From Pseudoips prasinana (taxonomy: Eukaryota > Arthropoda > Insecta > Lepidoptera > Nolidae), in the NCBI GenBank assembly GCA_951640165.1, contig OX621242.1, positions 17,415,501-17,479,500 on the forward strand: a stretch of DNA of 64,000 nt, read 5' to 3'. The notes under the pieces were generated by a model. It ran no database searches, had not been told where the DNA came from, and was given only the letters and a program-made list of their open reading frames with translations. A program made the translations under genes and the position numbers. This document shows, one piece after another, positions 32,983 to 43,915 of the stretch; the first letter of the stretch is position 1; each line of letters begins with the position of its first letter.

Positions 32983-33873
32983 ATGCCTCTTCGACGTTCT
33001 CCACCGCCAGCCCCGGTCGCTTCTGCGCCCGGATCTATGCACTCTACGGCAACTATACATGCACCAGTGACTTGTGAGTCTGATACAGCATCAGAAAGAA
33101 GCGGCCGTGACAATGTCAGTATTCGTAAGCGGAGACGTGACGACGAAGACTTAAAGGATCTCAAAAGTCTGATCTCGTCATTGACAACGAAGGTTGATCA
33201 AAACTTCCTTGAAATGAAGCAGAGCAATGAAGCGCTTCAGAAAAGTGTGAAGTTTATGTCGGAAAAATATGACACAATCCTAACTACGCTTCAAAGCCTA
33301 AAGGAACAAAGAGCAGAAGACAAGAAAACTATACAGAAGTTAGAAGAGAAGATTGAAACTTTTGAACGTAAAAATAGGTCTGCAAGTTTAGAGATACGAA
33401 ATGTGCCCATCAACTTACAAGAGAACCAAAAATATGAATCTAAGGATGATGTTAGTAGAATTGTGCAAGGCTTGTCTAAAGTTGTCGACGTCGAAATACA
33501 GGACGGTGATATAAGAGATATCTATTGAATCCCGACCCATAGAGAAGGGAGTAAACCTATCTTAATCGAACTCAACAGTGTCATGAAAAAAGAAAAATTG
33601 TTACAAGCGGTCAAAAAATTTAATAAAAACCAGAGAGATAAATTAAACACTACGCATCAAAACATTCCTGGGCCTGCCAAACCAGTGTACATATCTGAAG
33701 CCTTAACTCCCAACGCTCAAAAACTGTTCCACGCTACTCGGCAGTTTGCTCGAGAAAATAGTTATGCCTACTGCTGGACTTCACGAGGTGCTATATACCT
33801 CCGAAAAACCGAAGGTGCGCCTCAAACGCGGATTGAGTCTGAGTCAAGCCTTAGGGTTCTTATCAAGAAGTGA
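32983..33873 (+). pseudogene. ORF1: coiled-coil, RRM-like and FP-C-like domains; one internal stop
   Basis: ATG at 32983 (MPLRRSPPPAP). A low-complexity basic N-terminus (IRKRRRDDEDL at about residues 47-57), a coiled coil from about 55 to 135, then RSASLEIRNVPI beginning an RRM-like region as in L1-type ORF1 proteins. The frame is closed by TGA at 33526-33528, then stays open in the same frame to TGA at 33871-33873. The second half contains KPVYISEALTPNAQKLFHATR and CWTSRGAIYLRK, a pattern like the C-terminal domain of baculovirus FP proteins, which is also known from insect retroelement ORF1s. TGA probably replaced CGA. The protein would coat element RNA in the RNP. Confidence 0.7.
33526..33528 (+). 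other. Nonsense codon inside ORF1
   Basis: TGA between GAT ATC TAT and ATC CCG ACC. Both sides read in one frame (33508 onward and 33583 onward). CGA to TGA is the simplest origin; a CpG transition fits. Confidence 0.7.
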
Positions 33874-34333
33874 CTAGCTTGCGTTTACAAATGGCAGCTG
33901 AATTTGCTGATACATTGCTTGATAGCATTGTGTTGCCTATTTTTTATGTGTAGTCTTATAAGTATTTATACTGCAAATGCATGTCTTAATAATCTAGTTA
34001 TAACTTTAGCTATTATTCCTTTTTGCCTATATTTTGAATATGTTTACATAGATATTATTATTATGCTTTTAATCACCCTTGTTCAAATTATAATATATAG
34101 GACAAAACTTAAATTTATGTATTTAAATGCAACTAATGGCAGTAATTACAACTCACTACCACAATTACAGTTGCAAAACCCACCCATTCAATCTAAGCAC
34201 AATAATACACACAAGTACGGGTACCCTAATATAAAGACTAAAATAACAATCTATCCCTACTACTATATTAACCTTTATCTAATGTTTAATTCAATGATGC
34301 CTTGTCGTATTAATTTACATCGGTCATTTTTAA
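33874..34333 (+). other. ORF1-ORF2 spacer
   Basis: AT-rich. A 150-codon hydrophobic frame (33904..34356) starts with TTG and overlaps the ORF2 start. It has several possible membrane-like stretches but no family, so I treat it as fortuitous. Confidence 0.5.
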
Positions 34334-37297
34334 TTACAAAGCAAATTCGATCGTGACAACTTAAACCAATTTATCGATTCTGTTGAATCACTTGATATCT
34401 GTCGGTCATATGTGAGTTTACCTAACCAATGTCTTAAGCATCTACAGACTTCCAAACCAACTTTAAACATATTGCATGTCAACATACGAAGCTTAAATCG
34501 CAACTTTGACGGTCTCGTAGTCTTGTTACAGTCCATGGATATAGTGTGTGATATTATTATTCTTTCAGAGTGTTGGTTAAGTAAAGTTACAGATATACCC
34601 TTCTTAAGTGGATTCATGTCAGTTAGATCTTCATTCAATAACCAGAACGATGGTGTGGTTGTCTACATAAGTACGGCATTAAGCTATAGGACAATTCAGC
34701 CGGTAATCATAGATGCTAACTGTCTCATTGTGAAGCTGAGTGCAGATACAGCCATTGTAGCAATTTATCGCACACCTTCAGTCAGAAATATAGACAATTT
34801 CCTTAACTCCGTAAATAATATTCTAGAGTCCCTATCATCACTACCGACGGTAATAGTAATGGGAGACCTAAACATAAATATTCGACCCGGTAATACTGAC
34901 ACAAATTCAGAGGACTACCTAAATGCATTGGCTTTCCATGGGCTCCTGCCTGCTCATGTACTTCCTACTCGGGTAGACAACTGCCTGGATCATGTCATTC
35001 TTAGAACTGACAAATACTCCACAACGCTGGTTCTGGAATCTTCTATTACTGATCACGCCCCCATTCTATTCAGCATTGAACGCAACCTGCTACACGCTAT
35101 TAAATCTAGAAGTGTGACTCGATATATAAACATTCCTTCTGTCATTAGTTGTTTAGAAAATACAGATTTTTCCGATGTTTTAACTTGCACCAGTCCTAAT
35201 CAAAGCGTGGAACTACTTATTGCTATCATTTCAAAAACAATTAACCAGAACAGCTCTGAAAGAAAAGTGTCGCATAGAAAACGTATTATTAAACCATGGG
35301 TGACCCCTGGCTTACTGAGGTGTATACGAAATCGTGATCGGCTACACAGAAAGACAAAACAAAATCCCAATAACCCTACTACTAGACTAATATATACCAG
35401 ATATCGAAATTTTTGTAATAATTTATTAAAGAAAATTAAATGCGATTTTGACAAAAGTATGCTTCTCAGGGCCAACGGTAATCCTAAAGCAACATGGGAT
35501 GTAATAAGGGAGATTAGTTACAAAAACACCTCACGTGTAAACAAATCAGACGAACTCCTAAACATCTGCAACGATCCAAATTCGTCTGTAAATTCTATTA
35601 ATGAGTTTTTTGCAACCGTTGGACCTGACCTTGCTCAGCAAATTACGCAAAGACAGCATTTTGGACGATCAAATTTTGAATTTAACTGTTTGATTAATCC
35701 GTTAGGTAATTCATTAGTATTCCTTGAAACTGATTGCTTAGAAATAGAAAGCATAATCACAGCACTTAAATATGACTGCGCCGTTGGCCATGACGGAATT
35801 CCAGCTTCTATCATCAAAGCAGCCAAGCATGTTCTTGTTCCAGCAATCACCCATGTCTGTAACTTATGTATAAAAAAAGGCACCTTCCCTGATACTTTTA
35901 AGAAGGCATTAGTCACACCGGTCTTTAAGGGCGGGGATGGAGATCGTGTCGAAAACTATAGACCAATTTCTGTGCTCACGGTATTGTCCAAAATTATGGA
36001 GAAGATTATGAATAAAAGATTGCTAGGCTATCTTGAACGTAATAGCATCATTGCTGCAAACCAATACGGTTTCAGAAGAGGTACCTCAACAGAGGATGCA
36101 GTTCTTGAGCTGACGAACCAAATAGCTGCAAATCTTGATTCACGGACGAAAACCATAGGCATATTCCTAGACATAGCCAAAGCTTTCGACACGGTCTCTA
36201 CCCCCAACCTAATTCGCAGCTTGGAAAGTTTGGGTATTAGAGATATTAGTCTGAATTTATTTCGTGATTATCTCACAAACAGAAGCCAACGAGTTAAGGT
36301 AAATAATTACATCAGTGATGAAGTGAACTTAACTCATGGCGTGCCTCAGGGAAGTGTACTCGGTCCGACCCTGGTTCTTTTATATATAAATAGATTCTGC
36401 CAACTCATAATACCTAATAGCAAGATCTTCGTTTACGCAGATGACACTGCGCTTGTCATAAGTGCTAAAACATGGGAGTCTGCCCATCGTGCAGCGGAAC
36501 ATGCCCTAGGGATAGTCATGGACTGGTTTTCATCTAATCTGCTTTCAATAAACGTGTCTAAAACTCACTATGTCCCTTTCTCAGCTAATACTGTCGCACA
36601 ACCTAATCTGCCCGATATTAAGATCCATAGCTGCCTGTCAATAAGCACATCTTGCAAATGTCCATCTTTACAAAGAAGTTCATTTGTTAAATACCTAGGT
36701 GTTTATATTGACAACACACTGGGTTGGCGGAAGCATATCGATGCGACAGTGTCACGAGTTCGCAAATTAATGTTACCCATGAGGAAATTAAGACGAGTAG
36801 TTGATGGCACTCTATTGAAAACCATTTATTATGCTTTAGTTCAGTCATTATTTGCCTATTGCATTTCTGTATGGGGTAGTACATTTAAGACCTACTTATT
36901 ACGACTGGAGAGGGCGCAAAGAGCGGTTTTGAAGGTCATGCTTTACAAACCCTATCGCTATCCAACAACCCAATTATTCCAAGACTTATCTGCCCTCACT
37001 GTCCGACAACTCTGTGCGCTTAAGATTATCTTGCGAGTGCAGTCATCTTTAACCTACGACCCTAAGCTAAATGAGCATAAACGACGTAAATATCTTGTAT
37101 GCCCAACTATAGCTGCCAAAACAGATTTAGGCAGCCGAAGTTACCCAACTGTTAGCGCTCGTCTATACAACACTATAAACAGATTATGCAATATATATCC
37201 TTTGCCTAAAGTGAAATGTAAACTTGTGGTCAATGATTTCTTATAGAATTTAACCTACGAGGAGACTGAGCAATTATTTTCAAAAAAACCTTCATAA
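34334..37297 (+). pseudogene. ORF2: APE endonuclease plus reverse transcriptase
   Basis: The frame opens after a TAA (34331-34333). No ATG precedes the endonuclease: GTG occurs at 34412, and the first ATG lies within the domain. Endonuclease motifs: HVNIRS, LSECWL (Glu, GAG 34568-34570), NDGVVVYI, IYRTPS, VMGDLNINI, CLDHVI and ITDHAPI, all catalytic positions retained. RT: NYRPISVLTVLSKIMEKI, QYGFRRGTSTEDAV, FLDIAKAFDTVS, GVPQGSVLGPTLVLLYIN, YADD (36434-36445), LSINVSKTHYV and VKYLGVYID. YINRF replaces the usual YINDL/F. TAG at 37244-37246 is followed in frame by 16 codons (NLTYEETEQLF) to TAA at 37295-37297, matching the sister element's QLSYDETESF end. So the TAG is a late nonsense mutation, probably from CAG. 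Confidence 0.88.
37244..37246 (+). other. Premature TAG in ORF2
   Basis: The aligned position in the element at 13.2 kb is Gln (CAA/CAG family) in LLQLSYDETE, so a C-to-T change explains it. It removes only about 17 residues. Confidence 0.65.
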
Positions 37298-37345
37298 CTC
37301 CTATGTAAAATTGAACTTCAGCCCGGTGATATACATACTCACCAA

Positions 37346-37430
37346 AATTTACATAAACACACACGCAATCCCACACACACACACGAACACAAATAGACTC
37401 AAATAAACTTACACACACCTCAAACACATT
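37346..37430 (+). repeat. CA-rich tract in 3' UTR
   Basis: ACATAAACACACACGCAATC then CCACACACACACACGAACAC and similar. It occupies the same place as 15463..15600 in the sister element. Confidence 0.75.
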
Positions 37431-37580
37431 ATTATCTATGTATATTGCAGTTGTACGATATTTTAGATGTCTTAATCATAAGTTTTATTTACTAAATATT
37501 ATTAAAACTGCAACGTCTAAAATTTGGTATAAAACAGCAACTCATCAATACTAAGACTATTTTTATCACATAAATTGTAA

Positions 37581-37634
37581 GAGGAAGGCGCCAGTGTCTG
37601 TAACACAGTTAATACTATCATAGACACTGACGTT
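37581..37634 (+). promoter_or_regulatory. Predicted 3' UTR RNA stem-loop
   Basis: CGCCAGTGTCTGTA (37589-37602) pairs with CATAGACACTGACG (37619-37632): 12 of 14 positions. The loop begins ACACAGT and is preceded by GAAGG, both as in 15806..15865. Different stem bases but the same shape suggest the structure is under selection. Confidence 0.55.
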
Positions 37635-37745
37635 CACTCTATCTCTTTATTTAAGCATCATTGTATATATTTGTGCATTTATGTGTAGATGAGATGGAAA
37701 ATTTGTACTTGGCTTTTGATAATAAAAATTATGATTTAAAATATA

Positions 37746-38759
37746 AATATACATAAATGTACAAAAATTATTATCGTAATTAAAATGAGGTACAGAGCAC
37801 AGTCCTATTTAGTATTTTCCAAGATTTTATGTTCAAAAGTTTCTTATATAAGGCTCCAGTTTTGCTTCATTACTCCCAAGGTAAAAGAAATATTAAGTAA
37901 GTCATATGTAGTGTTTATTATTCTCTTCTCATTGTGCGTATTGGCTTAGATTTTAATAGGTAGAAAACATGTTGCATCATATTTATAAGGTAACTTGCAA
38001 ATACTACTAGTATTGGGCGTATAACAAATAAAAGCTTCTGACCGTAAAAAAATATATGAGTATGTTCAACAAACTGAGAACGTTTCCGTATTTTGAATTG
38101 ACGAAGCAATTTTCCTTGTTACCTAATTTATTTATAACTTAGACCGAAAATGAACAAAATTTAACACCATACAAATATATATGCAAATGCGTACCTAAAC
38201 CTATCAGTTCCGATCTTTTCGTGCGTTCATGGTCATAAATTTACGAATAATGGTAGTATAAACATTTAACGTAATCGTCTAAAAATGATTTCCGACGATG
38301 TAGGAGTCAAGCATGACACATAATCATTATGACCCAGTTCAATATGTTTAGTTTATGCAGATTCTGGAAAAGGTTTATTATTATGATATCATTTGAGAGG
38401 GATATCACTTAGTCGGGGGTTTTGAGGTGAATTTTATGTAAACGCGTTATTACCTATATCATTTGATCAAAAGGTTTTATGTAATGTATCGTATAACGTT
38501 TTATATTTAGTTAGTGGATTTGAGAAAAAAGCAAAAGAATGTGTCCCGATATACAATAAAACAAACAAAAACCGAGGAGAGGTGTCCAATATTCATCATA
38601 AGATCAATCGAGCGAGTCCAAATGGTCGCGTAAAGCATTACTTGTTTTACATCTTCCCCTTTTGGACATTGATAAAGGATACAATACATAGTAGAATATA
38701 ATACCAGTCATTAGATAGAAACGTAAAAAGTACTTTTATTTACGTAGTTTCTCGTGATT
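37746..38759. other. No gene seen
   Basis: AT-rich; minus-strand ORFs of 60-63 codons have no recognisable features. Confidence 0.35.
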
Positions 38760-38848
38760 TTAACCGAAGTCGCGGGTTTAATCCCCACCCAGGACAAATC
38801 TTTGTGTGATGAGCACGATTATGTGCCGTCTAGGTGTTATTTATCTAT
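38760..38848 (+). repeat. tRNA-SINE fragment, cut by a D repeat
   Basis: TCGCGGGTTTAATCCCCACC (box B region), then ACAAATCTTTGTGTGATGAG and GTCTAGGTGTTATTTATC. It has the layout of the 54797..55030 SINE. The D repeat begins in its middle, and weak SINE-like sequence continues after 39196. Confidence 0.6.
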
Positions 38849-39196
38849 AACTAGCTGTGCCCCGTGGTTTTACCCGCGTTAAACTTTATAATTATCATAG
38901 CTCCTACCCCGTAGGTGATAGCGTGATAATATGTTGACCCGACCTCTCGGTAATATTCATGCAAAATGTTGACCCGACCTCTCGGTAATATTCATGCAAA
39001 GTTTTAAGTAAATCCATGCAATACTTTTTGACATTAGCCCGGACATAAATACAGACAAACAGACACACAGACAAAATTTCTAAAAACTATATTTTTAGCT
39101 TCGATATCGATTGTAGATCACGTCCCAAGTATTCTTTTAAAAAAGTATTCAATGTACAGTTTTGACTTTCCTACGTTTTTATTATACGTATAGATA
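38849..39196 (+). repeat. D-type interspersed repeat with an internal 35-bp tandem duplication
   Basis: ACTAGCTGTGCCCCGTGGTT at the left, ATACAGACAAACAGAC and GCTTCGATATCGATTGTAG in the middle, and TTTTATTATACGTATAGAT at the right. The unit ATGTTGACCCGACCTCTCGG...GCAAA occurs twice back to back (38931-38965 and 38966-39000); the copy at 44704..45027 has it once. Confidence 0.75.
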
Positions 39197-39786
39197 ATGT
39201 ATGAGTTTAGAAATATATTAGTATGTTTGTTACAGGTTCTGCCTTGTTTGTGATCAGAAAGTATCACGTTAGTTGTATCAAGATTGTTGATAACAATATT
39301 AAAGGAATTAGGTAAATAACGTCAAAATATACGTGAGTATTATTTAAATATAATGATGGCCATACTTGGGTATTCAACCGTGAATAGTTGTGTAATAACA
39401 TATGTATTTTATCTACTATACCAAATATCTTTGAAAATACCGCTCAGAATATCAATGCCCACTTGACATTGGTAAAGTCGTGCGTGGATAACGTGGAATA
39501 CCATTAACTAAATAAGAAAACATAGTTTTATTGACAATTTAGTTTTGATAAACATTACACCTGGAATATTTATTATTTATTCATTTAATTAGGAAAACAA
39601 CTTAATAAATAATAAATATTAGCACTTATACGGGGTTACTGGTAAAACGTGAACGTACCTAGAATTACTAAACTTACCCATTGACCATTTTATTGTGCAA
39701 CTTAGATTATTGATTAACCCCGTGACTCGTTAAGAAATCGGTGCAGATCGGCAAGGTTGGTTCAAATTACTTAAATTTATGTGATA
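39197..39786. other. No gene seen
   Basis: The first 90 bp may be the remainder of the SINE broken by the D repeat; the rest shows nothing. Confidence 0.3.
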
Positions 39787-40048
39787 CTAGCTGTGCCCGC
39801 GACTTCGTCCGCGTGTTAATTAGTTTATTTAGATTTTTTTTGTAAAATAAAGGGCTTTTTCTAAAATAAAAGTAGCCTACTTTACTTACTTTACGTTACT
39901 CCTTATTACATCAGCTCCCTGCCAATAAAAGTCCCGTCAAAATCGGTCCAGCCATTTCAGAGATTAGCCGGAACAAACAGACAGACAGACAGACAGAAAT
40001 TGTAAAAAATGTTATTTTGGTATATGTACCGTATATATATTCATAATA
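39787..40048 (+). repeat. D-related repeat (CTAGCTGTGCCCGCG type), left of mariner
   Basis: CTAGCTGTGCCCGCGACTTC, AAGTAGCCTAC, GTCAAAATCGGTCCAGCCA, (ACAG)n and TTTGGTATATGTACCGTATA. The mariner interrupts it at TA 40047-40048, and the repeat resumes at 41331. Confidence 0.7.
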
Positions 40049-41330
40049 GGTCTTTACCTATGAAATTGCCGTTTTGTATGAAAAAATTTAAACGAATTTT
40101 TTTCATGAATTTTTTTATTTGTATTAATCGAAGTAATCACCCATGCAATCAATGCATCTTTGCCATCGCAGTGGCAGTTTATTGATGCCCTTCTTAAAGA
40201 AATCAGCTGGACGGGAGGCAACAAATTCTTCAAAGGCATTTTGTACTGCCTCTCGGGTATTGAATTTTTTTCCCGCCAAGAAGTTATCCAAATTCTGGAA
40301 AAAGTAGTAGTCTGTAGGCGCAAGGTCTGGTGAGTAGGGCGGATGACGGAGAGCTTCCAACCCCAGTTCTTGCAACTTGGAGACCGTCTGCTGTGCAGTA
40401 TGAGGTCGCGCGTTGTCGTGCAGGAGCAGCGGAGACGAGCGATTGACCAATGCTGGTTGGAGATGCGCCAGCTTCTCCATCATTGTGCTCAGTTCTTCAC
40501 AGTACACATCTGCAGTAATGCTCACCCCGTTTGGTAAGAAGCTGTGATGAATCACACCGGCGCTAGACCACCAAACAGTGACCATCACTTTTCTAGGGGT
40601 AAGTTTTCGTTTAGGGCATTGTTTAGGTGCTGAACCAGGATCCAACCAACTTGCTGAGCGCTTGCGGTTATCAAACAGAATCCATTTTTCATCGCAGGTA
40701 ACAATGCGGTTCAAAATTCCTTCATTTGTGTGTCTGTTGAGCAGTGCAAGGCACGTCTCGACGCGTACTTCGCGCTGGCGATCATTGAGTTCGTGGGGCA
40801 CCCATTTGTCAAGCTTTTTTACCTTGCCAATTTGACGCAAATGGACCAATATTGTTTTGACGCTAACGTCGAAAGCTGCTGCTAATTCAGCCGTAGATTG
40901 TGTATCATCAGCTTCCACAACCGCCTTTAATTCGTCATTGTCGACCAAAGTCTTCGGACGACCGCGAGGTTCATTTTTCAGGTCGAAATTTCCAGAACGG
41001 AAGCGAGCAAACCAATAACAGGTGGTGCGTTGGTTTGTAGTGTTAGCTCCGTAAACGTCGTTGATGTTGCGTGCCGCTTGTGCCGCGTTGCTGCCACGAC
41101 GGTACTCATATTCCACAATTACTCGAATTTTTAACGTATCCATGATGACGAAAAAGATTGAAATGCGATGAAAATGTAACACTAATCAATAAAGAAATGA
41201 CTACTTTTGGAATAAAGAATCCATGTTTTTAAAATAAAATTAATTTGAAATTAGAATTCTTAGCCAAACAAAAATTATTTTGATTTGAAATGGCCAGTAC
41301 TGCAGAACGGCAATTTCATAGGTAAAGACC
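40049..41330 (-). mobile_element. Mariner DNA transposon, copy 2, apparently intact
   Basis: Same length (1,282 bp), inverted repeats and gene as the copy at 10618..11899. TA at 40047-40048 and 41331-41332 is the target duplication. It is inserted in an older D-related repeat whose two halves flank it. Confidence 0.95.
40124..41143 (-). CDS. Mariner transposase (copy 2), full length
   Basis: 339 residues from the ATG at 41143..41141. Identical to copy 1 except residue 10, Val here against Met (C at 41116 versus T at 11685). The D,D34D residues (Asp151, Asp243, Asp278) and WVPHEL are unchanged. No disruption. The two proteins are close enough that one transposase should act on both elements. 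Confidence 0.93.
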   Translation of the reverse strand: MDTLKIRVIVEYEYRRGSNAAQAARNINDVYGANTTNQRTTCYWFARFRSGNFDLKNEPRGRPKTLVDNDELKAVVEADDTQSTAELAAAFDVSVKTILVHLRQIGKVKKLDKWVPHELNDRQREVRVETCLALLNRHTNEGILNRIVTCDEKWILFDNRKRSASWLDPGSAPKQCPKRKLTPRKVMVTVWWSSAGVIHHSFLPNGVSITADVYCEELSTMMEKLAHLQPALVNRSSPLLLHDNARPHTAQQTVSKLQELGLEALRHPPYSPDLAPTDYYFFQNLDNFLAGKKFNTREAVQNAFEEFVASRPADFFKKGINKLPLRWQRCIDCMGDYFD

Positions 41331-41412
41331 TAATATTAATGTAGTAAAAACCGGTTTTTTCAATATTACAAACAGACACTCCAATTTTATTTATTTGTAT
41401 AGATGTATAGAT
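41331..41412 (+). repeat. D-related repeat, right of mariner
   Basis: TAGTAAAAACCGGTTTTTTC, ATTACAAACAGACACTCCAA and TTTGTATAGATGTATAGATA, the expected end of the repeat begun at 39787. Its end is a (TATAGATG)-like simple repeat. Confidence 0.65.
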
Positions 41413-41462
41413 AAGGGTGCGCCCTGATTGACACGAACAACTTAATTCACTTGAAGTAAGTT

Positions 41463-41708
41463 AATGCTGTGTGGTGACGGTGAAGAATATCATCACCTCA
41501 TCTCATCTCGTAGGGTGTCTAGAAATCTTCCCAAGGGAATACCTATTAGAGAACAGGCAGCACCATTTTTTTATGAACTAAGACCATCAACCTGCTTTCG
41601 CCAACCCGTCTGCCAGGCGTGGCGATTATGGCATATCCGTCCATTCTTTGGAGAGGCTTTTGTCCATCAGTGGAAATAATTTGGCTGTCATGATGATGAT
41701 GAATAGTG
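41463..41708 (+). repeat. Interspersed repeat A, copy 3
   Basis: TCATCACCTCATCTCATCTC, GAATACCTATTAGAGAACAG, CCCGTCTGCCAGGCGTGGCG, TTATGGCATATCCGTC and GCTGTCATGATGATGATGAA. Most complete match to 3590..3880 (-). Confidence 0.7.
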
Positions 41709-43367
41709 AATAGTTCAGAACACATTTCGCAGCCAACTTTGATTTGAATTGTCGCTTCCACTACAATTATGTTTATTTCCTGGATCGAGGATTGCCCGTT
41801 ATCGAACATATTATTTAATTTTACAAAATTGAACTAAAACCGTAGTTGTTTTATTATTTCGATACATAGGTTATGCGGTGGTTCGGTCTTATTATCATTA
41901 TTTATAAGCTTTGAGGCAGTTTGACTACTTTTTAGAGGAAACTTTGGTGTACAAACTGTAAATTTTACAGTGGAGTAAAATTAAGGAGTGCTCTGTCTAT
42001 TAAACCGAACAAATTAAACAAAACATTTTGTGTAGTACTAAAAATATTCTTCTCTCTAAAAGTGTCCAAAGCGGCATTATTGGGATCATGGCAAATTTGG
42101 CTAGGAAGAGAGGGGAACACTGAGAGACTGAGGAGGTGAGCGTTGATGCATCACAGGGGCACTTTACAGGGACCCTTTAGACGATTGTGTTCCCTTCTCT
42201 ATCACGCGATGGACCCGTGAATCCGTGGAATGCTGGGAATTAGGTTTTCGTTCAGAGGAATCAATCGCATAGATGAGCAACGCTGACGGTGGAAGCGATG
42301 ACAGGAGTGTAGGGATTGGGGGAAGGGATTGAAAAAGATGGCGGCGAAATGTTACAGACGAGGTAGATTATATGAAAGTATAGTGCCCAAGTTTGAGCCT
42401 TATTTATCCCCTGGATTGGAGTTAACCTTTTTTCACAAATGGGTCATTAATCGATTATTTATTTTGCATGTTGATGTGCTAGTTATTTAGTTTTCTAGGG
42501 AAATTAAGCTCCTCAAGTTACGTCACTATTTATGATACACCTTCTGAAATTTAATAAGGGATTATAAAATCTATCCATAATTTATAATTTATCGGAATCC
42601 AGAAGTTTATAAGCTTTTTAAATATAGAAAATTGTATGTATTTATGTTTAACCGTGAGTATTAATTGAATATAATAAGGGGTTTTTGTTTATCTTTTGCT
42701 AACCGGTATTATCGAAGAAGAAAATTTATATGCAAAACTGATACTTTTTAAAGTGGTGATTGCTAATTAAGGGACCCTTCAAAGGGTATAATATATTTAT
42801 GGAGCAGGTAAGAGGCACTTTTATCCTTATGCATGTATTTTAAATTACGGTAGGTAGCTCTCTCGATTCATCTTGCTTGTTGTTCACCTGTATTTTTATT
42901 TTCAATCGGTTTTCTTACCATAAAAATCTTATTTATATCAAGCTTATGGAAATAACACGAAATTTACAATCGAGTTATTTTCATAACAATGGTTCTGTCG
43001 CAGTAGATTATAAATCGCTTCATTGAAAACTTTGCGGGTACGTGACATATCATTCGTGCGATAAATTTCTAAGAAAACCTATTTCCTTTCTGTATAAATA
43101 GGTGTATTGCGTTATAATTAATGTAAATTTTTAATTTTATATCTTTATAATAAATAACAATTTGGGTTCTTAGAACGAATAGAAACTTGAAAGTAAGTCG
43201 TACCTACGTGACTTCTCGTGCATACGATTTATTTCCTATTAATAGTAGGCTATAAAAAAAATTATAATGAGTTCTGATTTTATTACACTCGTAATAAAAA
43301 TAACCTTTTGATTCTCAGAACTTGAGGAAATTAATGCCCATATATTTGTTTGTTATTTCGAAGTATA

Positions 43368-43411
<44 letters not shown>

Positions 43412-43519
43412 AACTGTATCATTTTTTAATTGAATGTAGTCTATTAACGTTCTGACCTACCAATTTGAAGCCTTGACCCTATTTACCTAAAGGGGTTGTT
43501 AAATTCTGCTAATTGTCTT
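41709..43519. other. No gene seen; (TA)n at 43374-43409
   Basis: No coding signal. A (TA)n microsatellite of about 36 bp lies near the end. Confidence 0.4.
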
Positions 43520-43915
43520 GTTGGTCTCATTGTAGCGTGTTCATTTCAAAAATTCATACCGGGATTTTCGGTTATGAGAAATTTCCAGAATCAGCTGAGA
43601 GTCTGGAAGTTGGCGGTACTACATCCCCAGTGCTCCGAAAGCAAGTAAAGCCTTGGGTCCTGTACCCGATCTCTTTCCGGTCATGACGGCTAGCCTAGAA
43701 GCAAAGCTTGTGTTATGGATACTAGACAACGGATAGAAATACTTATATACTTTTTTCTAAATATATACATACAATACACAAAACCTGTGAACGGAGACCG
43801 AGTAAAATAAGCATGTTCATGAACTCAAATATAATGTCTTGAGCGAGTATCGAACTCGCAACCTTTAGATCAGAACGCAGGTTTACTAACAACAGAGTCA
43901 CGGTGATCATCACTC
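43520..43915 (-). repeat. tRNA-derived SINE with extended body, minus strand
   Basis: The plus strand reads CCAGAATCAGCTGAGAGTCTGG (a small palindrome), AGCAAAGCTTGTGTTATGG, then GAGCGAGTATCGAACTCGCA (complement of a box B) and GAGTCACGGTGATCAT. The pairing of box B and AGCTTGTG body matches other SINEs here. The left part (43520-43690) could be a separate repeat. Confidence 0.55.

Larger units (their letters stand above)
32779..37745 (+). mobile_element. Nearly complete two-ORF CR1/Jockey-group retrotransposon
   Basis: A GC-richer 5' UTR (from about 32779, GGCGCGCATAACG), ORF1 (32983-33873), a 460-bp AT-rich spacer, ORF2 with endonuclease and RT (34334-37297), then a 3' UTR with a CA-rich tract, a stem-loop (37589-37632) and an A/T-rich end near 37745. 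About 5 kb in all. Damage is slight: one TGA in ORF1, one TAG near the ORF2 end, no frameshift found, and no ATG at the ORF2 start. It is therefore probably a young insertion or a slightly damaged full-length copy. No RNase H. Confidence 0.85.

Noticed and set aside
33583..33873. Baculovirus gene insertion (FP-like domain)
   Set aside because: The segment reads in frame with a retroelement ORF1 and lies between its coiled coil and ORF2; no other viral sequence is present.
33904..34356. 150-codon hydrophobic ORF between ORF1 and ORF2
   Set aside because: TTG start, AT-rich composition, overlaps ORF2 in another frame, no recognisable family.
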